This document shows, one piece after another, positions 55,509 through 63,179 of a stretch of DNA of 64,000 nt. How positions within the stretch are numbered: the stretch's first letter is position 1; each line of letters opens with the position of its first letter. The translations under genes were made by a program, and so were the position numbers. The notes beneath the pieces were generated by a model that saw only the letters and a list, made by a program, of their open reading frames with translations, ran no database searches and was not told where the DNA came from. Source of the stretch: Pseudomonas sp. GM78. Its GTDB lineage: Bacteria; Pseudomonadota; Gammaproteobacteria; Pseudomonadales; Pseudomonadaceae. Location: NCBI RefSeq assembly GCF_000282475.1, contig NZ_AKJF01000094.1, positions 1-64,000 of the forward strand. Direction: 5' to 3'.

Positions 55509-56342
55509 TTACTGAATCATCCTCGGCTCACCCACCTGCGCAGCCTCGCGGTCCAGGCCAAACGAGGCGAGGATTTCAGCGATTTCGCCCGAGGCATGCA
55601 AGGCCTGGATGTTCTTGCCCAGCGCCTCGCCCAAGGCTGCGTTGGACTTGGTGTACGGGAAGGCGCTCTGCCCAGGCTCAAGCGTGGCCTTGACCCGTTG
55701 ATCGGGCTCGGACACCTTGATGCTCTTGCCGGGGTACGCGCCCTTCTGCTGCGATGAAACCCCCACCGCGAAGCTGTCCGCGCCGACCTGGATGCGCTTG
55801 GACGCCAGGTCCTGGGCCATGGCCACCGGGTTCGGGTAGAGCACCAGATTATCGCCAAAGGCCTTCTTCAAATCGTCCACCCACAGGTAGCCCTGCACGG
55901 TGCCGATGCGCTTACCGTCCAGTTCGGAAATCTTCGTGTAGCCCTCATCCGAAATAATGCCCATCACGTCCAGGTACAACGGTGCCGACAACCCCAACGC
56001 CTTGCTGCGCTCTGCCGTGCGGTACCAGTCACCGATGCCGACATCGGCGCGCTTTGACACCACCGCCTGCACCACAGCTGCGGTGTCCACCACCATGGTC
56101 TTGACCTTCAGGCATTCGCGCTCGGCGATGCGCTTGATGATCTCGCCATCCACGCCGCTCAACTGGTTGTTCGGCCCCGGTATCGAGTAAGGCGGGAACA
56201 CATACGCCGCCACGGTCAGCACACCCGGCGTAATGGTTTCAAACTGGTTCGCCGGGGTGCATTCGGCCAGGGCGTACGGCGCGCCGGCCAGGGTCGAGCA
56301 CAAGAACATCCAACGGGTAAAGTGTTTGAATGAGCGAGTCAT
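55509..56342 (-). CDS. ABC transporter, periplasmic binding protein (amino-acid/betaine type)
   Basis: A 277-residue family-3 solute-binding protein with a signal peptide (MTRSFKHFTRWMFLCSTLAG, cleaved after YALA) and the binding-protein pattern LTVAAYVFPPYSIPGPNNQLSGVDGEIIKRIAERE. ATG 56342 has AAAGG upstream. The mature protein begins ECTPAN. In this operon the ligand is probably a methylated proline or similar betaine. Confidence 0.88.
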   Translation of the reverse strand: MTRSFKHFTRWMFLCSTLAGAPYALAECTPANQFETITPGVLTVAAYVFPPYSIPGPNNQLSGVDGEIIKRIAERECLKVKTMVVDTAAVVQAVVSKRADVGIGDWYRTAERSKALGLSAPLYLDVMGIISDEGYTKISELDGKRIGTVQGYLWVDDLKKAFGDNLVLYPNPVAMAQDLASKRIQVGADSFAVGVSSQQKGAYPGKSIKVSEPDQRVKATLEPGQSAFPYTKSNAALGEALGKNIQALHASGEIAEILASFGLDREAAQVGEPRMIQ

Positions 56343-56400
56343 GAAATCACCTTTGCAATAAGAGAGCAGCAGCCGAAAACGGCGTGAGTGGCATTTGTTG

Positions 56401-57060
56401 TTATGGCTGGCTGGGTGCCAGTCTTTTTTCCAGCGCTGCCACGCCCAGGGTCGCCGGGGCACAGACAGCGGCATACATCAAACCGGCCAGGATCAGCACC
56501 GGCATGTACTCAAACGTGGAGGAACCTATGGAGGACGCCCGGCTGACGATTTCTGGTAGGGCGATGGTGAAACACAGCGACGAGGCCTGGAACATCATGA
56601 TCGAGAACCCCAGCAGCGACGGCAGCGCTACCCGCAAGGCCTGAGGCAGGATCACAAAACGCAGGGCGTCGAACCGGTTGAGGCCGATCACCTCAGCGGC
56701 CTCGGTTTGCCCTGGGGCCACCGCCTCGATGCCACCGCGAATGATTTCACTGGTGTAGGCCGCCGTGCAGTACGCCATGGCCAGCGCGGCAGCCCAGAAC
56801 GAGGTCAAGGTCAGGTTGACGCTGGGCAGGCCAAAGTAAAAATACTGCAGCAGGATCAACGCCGGCGCACCGCGCCCAAGCTCCACGATGACCAAAGACG
56901 GGTAACGCAACCAGCGGCTCGGGGCCGAGACACCGAGTGCCAGCACCAGCCCCAGTACAATACCCAGGCCCAGGCTCACCGCCGTGACCTGCATCGACAG
57001 CACAAAGCCCTTCCACAACTCCGGCAGCCATTGGGCCCACATCGTCAGCAGTTCGCTCAT
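56401..57060 (-). CDS. ABC transporter permease, amino-acid type
   Basis: A 219-residue HisM-type permease: LPELWKGFVLSMQVTAVSLGLGIVLGLVLALG and the EAA-like loop (EAAEVIGLNRFDALRFVILPQ). Its ATG (57060) overlaps the stop of the preceding permease gene by four bases. Confidence 0.9.
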   Translation of the reverse strand: MSELLTMWAQWLPELWKGFVLSMQVTAVSLGLGIVLGLVLALGVSAPSRWLRYPSLVIVELGRGAPALILLQYFYFGLPSVNLTLTSFWAAALAMAYCTAAYTSEIIRGGIEAVAPGQTEAAEVIGLNRFDALRFVILPQALRVALPSLLGFSIMMFQASSLCFTIALPEIVSRASSIGSSTFEYMPVLILAGLMYAAVCAPATLGVAALEKRLAPSQP

Positions 57061-57698
57061 CGGGCAATCCTCTGTTTCAACGTGGCCGAGAGCCAACGGG
57101 AGAACAAGGCCACCGGCACGCTGAGCACCAGGTAAACCACCGCCGCCGCGCTGTAGACGCTCAGGCCCTGAAAGGTTTGTTGTGAAACCTGATAGGCCTG
57201 GAAGCTGATATCGCCGACGCCAATGGTCGAGGCCACGGCCGAATCCTTGAGCAGGCCAATGGCGTAGGTGGCCGAGGTGGGAATGGCGATGCGCACCAAC
57301 TGCGGTAACACCACATCGAAAAACCGTTGCGATGCCGACAGGTTAAGCACATAGGCGGCTTCGAACTGCCCGCTGGGAATCGCCGCGAAAGCACCGCGGT
57401 ACACCTCGGACATGTGCGCCGCCGTAATCAGCCCCAGGCCGACCACTGCCGCGGTAAACGGCGACAGGCTGATATAGCCGCCACCGATGCCAAAGAAGAT
57501 GAAAAACAGCCAGACAATCGGCGGAATGGAGCGCAGGGTCAGCACCAGCATGGCCGCCAGAAAACGCAGGGGCTTGACCCTGGACAGGCGCAGGGCACAG
57601 ATCGGAAACCCCAGCACCACGCCGACGCAGAAGGCGAGCACGGTGACGGCAATGGTCCACGGCACACCGTTCAACAGCATCATCAGGATGTCTTGCAT
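57057..57698 (-). CDS. ABC transporter permease, amino-acid type
   Basis: A 213-residue permease of the same system (GVPWTIAVTVLAFCVGVVLGFP; EAAYVLNLSASQRFFDVVLPQ). It overlaps its neighbours on both sides, which shows one transcript with the ATPase. Confidence 0.9.
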   Translation of the reverse strand: MQDILMMLLNGVPWTIAVTVLAFCVGVVLGFPICALRLSRVKPLRFLAAMLVLTLRSIPPIVWLFFIFFGIGGGYISLSPFTAAVVGLGLITAAHMSEVYRGAFAAIPSGQFEAAYVLNLSASQRFFDVVLPQLVRIAIPTSATYAIGLLKDSAVASTIGVGDISFQAYQVSQQTFQGLSVYSAAAVVYLVLSVPVALFSRWLSATLKQRIAR

Positions 57699-58507
57699 CA
57701 GCGATTCCTCACGGCCTGGAGGAACTGGATCACCCGTTCATGCCCGGGCTGACGCATCACTTGCTGGCTCGGCCCCTGCTCGATGATTCGCCCCTCGGCC
57801 ATCACCACCACGCGGTCGGACACGGTTTCGGCGAAGTGCATTTCGTGGGTCACGACGATCATCGACATGCCTTCGCAGGCGAGCTCTTTCATCACCGCCA
57901 GCACCTCCAGGCCCAGCTCGGGGTCCAGCGCCGAGGTCGGCTCATCGAACAGCATCAATTCAGGGTCCAATGCCAGGGCGCGGGCGATGGCGATCCGTTG
58001 TTGCTGGCCACCGGAGCAGCGCGCCGGATAATGCTGGGCCTTGTCGGCCAACCCCACGCGTTCGAGCAGTTGCATGGAGCGGGCGTCGGCCTCCTTGGCG
58101 CTGCGGCCCAAGGTACGGATTTGCGCCAGGCTGACATTGCGCAGTACCGTCAGGTGCGGAAAAAGATTGAACGACTGGAACACCATGCCAATGCGCCGGC
58201 GCAGCTTGAGCAGCTCTGTACGGGGCAACGTCTTGCCAGCTTCGATGTGCACGCCATCCATACTGACCCGGCCCTGGGTCGGCGGCTCCAACTGATTGAT
58301 ACAGCGCAGCAAGGTACTTTTGCCCGAACCACTGGGCCCGATAATGGCCACCACCTCGCCCTTGCTCATTTCAAAACACACGTCGTGCAGGACGGGATAG
58401 GGGCCAAACTGTTTATGAATGCCCTCCAGGCGCAAGAACGGTTCGGCGCTGGCCACTGGGCGCGGCGCCAAGGAGGGTGCGGTTTCGATCACGGTCATAC
58501 TGCTCAT
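57698..58507 (-). CDS. ABC transporter ATPase, amino-acid type
   Basis: A 269-residue ATPase: Walker A GPSGSGKST near 55-63, signature CSGGQQQRIAIARAL (C in place of the usual L), Walker B LMLFDEPTSALDP and the switch His in VVTHEMHFA. It has about 20 extra residues at the N-terminus. It powers the permease pair encoded after it. Confidence 0.92.
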   Translation of the reverse strand: MSSMTVIETAPSLAPRPVASAEPFLRLEGIHKQFGPYPVLHDVCFEMSKGEVVAIIGPSGSGKSTLLRCINQLEPPTQGRVSMDGVHIEAGKTLPRTELLKLRRRIGMVFQSFNLFPHLTVLRNVSLAQIRTLGRSAKEADARSMQLLERVGLADKAQHYPARCSGGQQQRIAIARALALDPELMLFDEPTSALDPELGLEVLAVMKELACEGMSMIVVTHEMHFAETVSDRVVVMAEGRIIEQGPSQQVMRQPGHERVIQFLQAVRNR

Positions 58508-58520
58508 GGTTTTGCTCCAG

Positions 58521-59828
58521 CTATCGATCGCCGTCGACTAAGGGCGTGCGCGAAAGTTTTATCGGCCCGTTGGCGCTGATCAGCACCTGTTCTTCGAGCT
58601 TCACCCCTTCCCCACCGCCTTGTTCACCGATGTAACTTTCCACCGACACCACCATGTTTTCCTCGAACAGGCCGTCGTAACCCCACTCGGCGAAATCCAC
58701 GGCGTAGGCGACGCTGGGGTACTCGTCCACCAGGCCGACGCCGTGCAGCATCATCATGTAGCGGTTGTGCTCAAATCGCTTGGGCACAGGCCAACAGTGT
58801 TCGGCAAACTCGCGAAAGGACAGGCCCGGGCGCAGCAGTTCGACGTTGTGGTTGATCTGCTGCGAGGCGATTTCCAGCAAGTCGCGCTGGGTCGTTGTCG
58901 GCGCCTTGCCGGGGCAGACGAAGCTGCGAGAGATGTCCGAAAGGTAACCACCGGGCCCGACCATGTCGGTGTCAAAACAGACCATCTCACCGGCCTTGAT
59001 GACCTTGTCGGTGGCGTCCTGGAACCACGGGTTGGTGCGCGGCCCGGAGCTGAGCAAGCGGCTTTCGGCCCATTCCCCGCCGTGCGCGACATTAGTCCCG
59101 TGCATGATGCTCCACAGCTGATTTTCAGTGACCCCCGGCACCAGGCTTGTGCGCATCCGGGCAATGGCCAGATCGCACACGCCCATGGACACCCGGTGGC
59201 TGGCAACCTCTTCAGCCGATTTGATCAAGCGTGCCTGCTCCATCAACGGCTGCGCATCGAACAGTTCAATGCCCTTATGCGTCAGGCGCTGCGCGCCCCA
59301 AGGGTCACAACGGTCCACCGCCAGGCGGCGATTGCCGCCACCGTGGCGGGCCATCAGGTCCGCCACTTCCTGGGCCCAGCGCTCGGCTTTTTCCTGCACC
59401 CGGGGGCCAGCAAGAAAATACAGCCAGGGAATCGCCGGGCGAATTTCATCGATGGTTTCCACGTGCTCGCTGTTGTGCCGGCTGCTGGTGAACTCGAACA
59501 GCACCACCGGGCCGTCGGTGGCCACGAACACATAGCGGCTGGGCGAGTGCATCACCCACAAACCGAGGTTATTGGTGTCGGTGGCATAGCGAATATTGAT
59601 CGGATCGGCCAACAGAATGCCGGCGTAGTCCTGGGCGCGCAGTTGCTCGCGAATGCGCTCCAGGCGGTAATGACGCAGGGCTTTGCGGTCGATGGCGGTA
59701 TACGCATCGAGTAACGCCGTGTCGACCGGCGCCAGGGCATGTTCAGTGACCTTGGCATCGCTGCGAAAGCGCAGGTCGCGTTCGGTTAACGCTGTGAGCA
59801 GCTCAATGGAATCAGAACCCGTATGCAT
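58521..59828 (-). CDS. M24 (creatinase-fold) protein closely resembling DMSP lyase DddP
   Basis: A 435-residue pita-bread-fold protein. The N-terminal creatinase domain has NIRYATDTNNLGLWVMHSPSRY; the catalytic part has GGEWAESRLLSSGPRTNPWF, CFDTDMVGPGGYLSDISRSF (metal aspartates), His362 in MLHGVGLVDEYP, and KLEEQVLI. These blocks are very close to those of DddP, and the DddP tyrosine five residues before that His (Tyr357) and aspartate six after it (Asp368), implicated in catalysis, are kept. It lies 13 bases from the ABC ATPase gene and after the StcD-like gene, so a betaine-type substrate is likely rather than DMSP or a peptide. A perfect palindrome lies upstream. Confidence 0.85.
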   Translation of the reverse strand: MHTGSDSIELLTALTERDLRFRSDAKVTEHALAPVDTALLDAYTAIDRKALRHYRLERIREQLRAQDYAGILLADPINIRYATDTNNLGLWVMHSPSRYVFVATDGPVVLFEFTSSRHNSEHVETIDEIRPAIPWLYFLAGPRVQEKAERWAQEVADLMARHGGGNRRLAVDRCDPWGAQRLTHKGIELFDAQPLMEQARLIKSAEEVASHRVSMGVCDLAIARMRTSLVPGVTENQLWSIMHGTNVAHGGEWAESRLLSSGPRTNPWFQDATDKVIKAGEMVCFDTDMVGPGGYLSDISRSFVCPGKAPTTTQRDLLEIASQQINHNVELLRPGLSFREFAEHCWPVPKRFEHNRYMMMLHGVGLVDEYPSVAYAVDFAEWGYDGLFEENMVVSVESYIGEQGGGEGVKLEEQVLISANGPIKLSRTPLVDGDR

Positions 59829-59851
59829 GCAACAACCTCCGCTGGGAAGAG

Positions 59852-59867
59852 TTTGATGTTCATCAAA
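59852..59867. promoter_or_regulatory. Palindrome TTTGATGTTCATCAAA, FNR/ANR-type box
   Basis: A perfect 16-bp palindrome whose core TTGAT-GTTC-ATCAA equals the ANR/FNR consensus TTGAT-N4-ATCAA. It is centred 31 bases before the M24 start codon, close for a class II activation site, so a repressor operator is equally possible. Confidence 0.6.
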
Positions 59868-59954
59868 TCAATCAGACCAACTGTCGGGGCAGTAACTAAA
59901 GGCTTCTAAATCAGGTGATGGCTGTCTTTTATTGTTGTGGGTGACACACGACAG

Positions 59955-61991
59955 CTAGAGGTCCTTGACCAGCCGCAGGGCATCGTAGATGGCCGCATGG
60001 GTATTGCGCGACGCCACGGCATCACCAATGCGGAACAACTGGAAGCGCCCTTCGGGGTTGCTCGCAACGGTTTGCGGCTTGCCGACAATCAGGTCCATGT
60101 ACTCCACGGCGCCTTCGTTGCTGGCCAAGGGCTTGAGTTCGAAATACAGATCGTCCAGCGGCCGGGTGCCGTGGTTGACCACCACCTGATCCACCAGGCG
60201 TGTTTTAGTCAGGTCGCTGTAATCGGTGCCGATCGTAGCCAGCAATTGGTCGCCTTGTTTCTCCACAGCCTTGAGCCGGTAGGTGACGGTAAAGGTGGTG
60301 TCCAGTTGCTGCAACGAGCGCATATAGGGCACCAGGTTCATGCCCATGACTTCCGGCGCGAACGAGCGGTCGGGGGTCATGATTTCAGTCTTGGCGCCAC
60401 TGCGGGCGATGAATTCGGCAGCTTGCAGGCCGGCGTGGTCGCCCGCATCGTCGTACACCAGCACATTGCGCCCAGGCTTCACGTCGCCGGAAATAATGTC
60501 CCAGCTTGAAACCAGGAATTGATTGCCGTGTTCCAGCACTTCGGTGTGCGGCATGCCCCCGGTCGCCACGATCACCACGTCGGCATTTTCATCGAGAACA
60601 ATCGCGGTGTCGGCCCAGGTGTTGAAGTGAAACGTCACGCCAAGGCGCTCGCATTGCGCCATGCGCCAATCGATGATGCTGATCATTTCCTTGCGCCGCT
60701 CGGACTGCGCGGTCAGGCGAATCTGTCCGCCGGGTTTGTCCGCCAGCTCATACACCACCACCTCGTGGCCGCGCTCTCCCGCCACCCGTGCCGCTTCCAG
60801 GCCACCAGGGCCGGCGCCGACAATCACCACTTTGCGCTTGCGCGCAGCCTTGGGTATTTCATGAGGCATGGTGGTTTCACGCCCGGTCGCGGCGTTGTGG
60901 ATGCAGTAGGCAGCGCCAGCGTTGTAAATGCGGTCCAGGCAATAGTTGGCGCCCACGCAAGGGCGGATATCGTCTTCACGGCCTTCGATGATCTTGCGCA
61001 CGATATGCGGGTCGGTCATGTGCGCGCGGGTCATGCCGACCATGTCCACCAACCCCGAGGCAATGGCATGACGCGCCGTGGCCACGTCGGGAATTTTCGC
61101 TGCATGGAAGGTCGGGAAGCCGGTCAGCGCCTTGATTTCGCCGGCGAAGTCCAGGTGCGGGGCATTGCGCATGCCCTGGATCGGGATGATGTCGGTCAGC
61201 CCGGCATCGGTGGCGATGTTGCCGCGGATCACATTAAGGAAGTCGATCATGCCACTGTCTTTCAACAGTTGGGAGATCTGCAAGCCCTCCTCTTTTTGCA
61301 GGCCCCCGGCGAGGACTTCGTCCCCGGTGTAGCGAATGCCGACGATAAATTCCGGGCCCACGCGTTTGCGAATGGCCGTGAGCACATCGAAGGTAAAGCG
61401 CAGGCGGTTTTGCAGCGAGCCGCCGTACGGCCCTTCCAGTTCGTTGGTCAGTGGCGACCAGAACTGGTCCATCAAGTGGCCGTAGGCTTGCAGCTCGATG
61501 CCGTCCAGGCCGGCGGCTTTCATGCGTTCGGCGGCATCGGCGTAGTCGCCAATGATGCGGTCGATGTCCCACTGTTCAAGCTGCTTGGGGAAGGCGCGGT
61601 GTGCGGGTTCCTGATTGTGGGAGGGCGACACCACCGGTAGCCAGTCGCCTTTGTCCCAGCGGGTACGCCGGCCCAGGTGAGTGAGCTGGATCATCACCGC
61701 CGCACCATGTTCGTGGCACTCGTCGGTCAGGTCTTTCATCCAGCCGACCACTTCGTCCTTGTAGGCCAGAATGTTGTTGAACACGGGCGGGCTGTCACGG
61801 GAGATCGCGGCGGAGCCAGCGGTCATGGTCATGGCTACACCGGCTTTGGCACGTTCAACGTGGTAGGCCCGGTAGAGCTTTTTCGGCATCCCGTCTTCCG
61901 GGTAAGCCGGTTCGTGGGAGGTGGTTATGATGCGGTTACGCAGGGTCAAATGCTTGAGGCGATAAGGCTGAAGTAGCGGATCGTTTTTCAT
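59955..61991 (-). CDS. stcD: NADH:flavin oxidoreductase, StcD-like N-methylproline demethylase
   Basis: A 678-residue two-part flavoenzyme like trimethylamine dehydrogenase: an N-terminal FMN TIM-barrel (LKHLTLRNRIITTSHEPAYPEDG; HLGRRTRWDKGDWLPVV), a four-cysteine [4Fe-4S] region (CVGANYCLDRIYNAGAAYC, near 336-354), and a C-terminal nucleotide-binding half (VVIVGAGPGGLEAARVAGERG). The N-terminus and many internal blocks agree with rhizobial StcD, which removes the methyl group of N-methylproline in stachydrine (proline betaine) breakdown. No Rieske betaine demethylase is in view, so the entry substrate may be N-methylproline itself. It is first in its operon, divergent from a TetR gene. Confidence 0.88.
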   Translation of the reverse strand: MKNDPLLQPYRLKHLTLRNRIITTSHEPAYPEDGMPKKLYRAYHVERAKAGVAMTMTAGSAAISRDSPPVFNNILAYKDEVVGWMKDLTDECHEHGAAVMIQLTHLGRRTRWDKGDWLPVVSPSHNQEPAHRAFPKQLEQWDIDRIIGDYADAAERMKAAGLDGIELQAYGHLMDQFWSPLTNELEGPYGGSLQNRLRFTFDVLTAIRKRVGPEFIVGIRYTGDEVLAGGLQKEEGLQISQLLKDSGMIDFLNVIRGNIATDAGLTDIIPIQGMRNAPHLDFAGEIKALTGFPTFHAAKIPDVATARHAIASGLVDMVGMTRAHMTDPHIVRKIIEGREDDIRPCVGANYCLDRIYNAGAAYCIHNAATGRETTMPHEIPKAARKRKVVIVGAGPGGLEAARVAGERGHEVVVYELADKPGGQIRLTAQSERRKEMISIIDWRMAQCERLGVTFHFNTWADTAIVLDENADVVIVATGGMPHTEVLEHGNQFLVSSWDIISGDVKPGRNVLVYDDAGDHAGLQAAEFIARSGAKTEIMTPDRSFAPEVMGMNLVPYMRSLQQLDTTFTVTYRLKAVEKQGDQLLATIGTDYSDLTKTRLVDQVVVNHGTRPLDDLYFELKPLASNEGAVEYMDLIVGKPQTVASNPEGRFQLFRIGDAVASRNTHAAIYDALRLVKDL

Positions 61992-62038
61992 ATCGGTCTC
62001 GCAGACAGGTCATCAGGCACGCCGACAATATGCCCCTG

Positions 62039-62075
62039 TGTACACCAGTGTCAATACTCTTGACACTGGTGTACA
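62039..62075. promoter_or_regulatory. Operator: perfect 16+16 bp inverted repeat between stcD and the TetR gene
   Basis: TGTACACCAGTGTCAA, spacer TACTC, then TTGACACTGGTGTACA, exact complements. It sits 48 bases from the stcD start and 42 from the regulator start, so one bound TetR pair could shut both promoters. TTGACA in the right arm may double as a -35 box. Confidence 0.88.
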
Positions 62076-62116
62076 GTTGACCACGAAAAGCAAATTCAGA
62101 CAGGGAAGAAATGCCC

Positions 62117-62764
62117 ATGAAAGCAACCACCTCAACGGCGGAACAGGCAGGCCGAGGTTCACTGGAAGGCTGGCTTAATGCGGCCTACGAGAGTCTGACC
62201 GAGTCAGGCGTCGATGCCGTGCGAGTGATGCCGCTGGCGAAAAAACTGAATTTGTCGCGCACCAGCTTCTACTGGTTTTTCGAAGACCGCGATGCCTTGC
62301 TCGCAGCCTTGATCGAGCAATGGAAAAACAAGAACACCTTCAACCTGGTGAGCAAATCCCAGGCCTATGCCGAATCCATCACCGAGGCGATTCTCAACGT
62401 CTTCGACTGCTGGCTGAACAGCGAATTGTTCGACTCGCAGTTCGAGTTCGCCATGCGCAGTTGGGCGCTGCAATCACCGGAAGTGGCGCAGGAAATCGGC
62501 GAGGCTGACGCGCAGCGCGTCGAGGCATTGCGGCAGATGTTCGACCGTTTCGGCTTTGAACACGATGCTGCGATTACCCGCGCCCGTACGATCTACCTCA
62601 CGCAAATCGGCTACATCAGCATGAAAACCCGGGAACCCCTGGCCCAGCGCATGCGCTACATCCCCGAGTACCTGAAGATTTTCACCGGCAGGGAGCCGGA
62701 AGCCCGTGAGCTGGAGCGCTTTTATCAGCGCAACGGTTTTAGCGGTGCCGATTTGAACGTCTAA
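62117..62764 (+). CDS. TetR-family regulator of the demethylase operon
   Basis: A 215-residue TetR protein. The helix-turn-helix is at about 15-60 (LNAAYESLTESGVDAVRVMPLAKKLNLSRTSFYWFFEDRDALLAAL) and the rest is the helical ligand domain. ATG 62117 has GGAAG at good distance; ATG 62111 is two codons earlier and too close to it. Divergent from stcD across the long palindrome at 62039, its likely operator. Confidence 0.88.
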   Translation: MKATTSTAEQAGRGSLEGWLNAAYESLTESGVDAVRVMPLAKKLNLSRTSFYWFFEDRDALLAALIEQWKNKNTFNLVSKSQAYAESITEAILNVFDCWLNSELFDSQFEFAMRSWALQSPEVAQEIGEADAQRVEALRQMFDRFGFEHDAAITRARTIYLTQIGYISMKTREPLAQRMRYIPEYLKIFTGREPEARELERFYQRNGFSGADLNV

Positions 62765-63179
62765 AAGCATCGACTCACAAGCCGGTTTCTATGAACTTGC
62801 GCGCGGCCCACCTTGTTTTCGAGCCTGTCTCGGCCTTCCCAATACCTGACTGAATTGGCTGCATGAGGCAGTCCTGGAAGGACGCCAGGGCGATTCGCTC
62901 ATTTGCAGCGTGCTCTTTTGGCCGATTTCTGTTTGTCGTCACCGTCAGCTTTGGGTCTTTTTCTGCCGGCCACAAGCCTTAGATCGGCTTGAAAGCGGCT
63001 GTAGGTATGCGCTGTGGAAATGAAAGATTGAATCGAAATAACAATTTTCACATCGATTTCAAATACGTCACTGGAGGATTGGCATTCATACCTACGCTAG
63101 TTTCGGGGGGTTCCGTATTTCGGGAAGGCAGTTGGAGGGAATTTCTCGAAATACTCTCGAAAATGCAAAGGAGTTCGAA
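62765..63179. other. Intergenic region before the sulfatase gene
   Basis: A 415-base gap with a drop in GC from about 63000. Short frames here (62775-62975 minus, 62989-63183 plus) have no recognisable product. A strong AAAGGAG lies at the right end for the sulfatase start. Otherwise I see nothing certain. Confidence 0.5.

Noticed and set aside
58521-59828. Plain Xaa-Pro dipeptidase or ectoine hydrolase (DoeA)
   Set aside because: The sequence blocks match DddP more closely and there are no other ectoine genes; kept only as an alternative.
59955-61991. Trimethylamine or histamine dehydrogenase
   Set aside because: The fold is shared, but the sequence blocks agree far better with StcD, and the operon carries an amino-acid importer.
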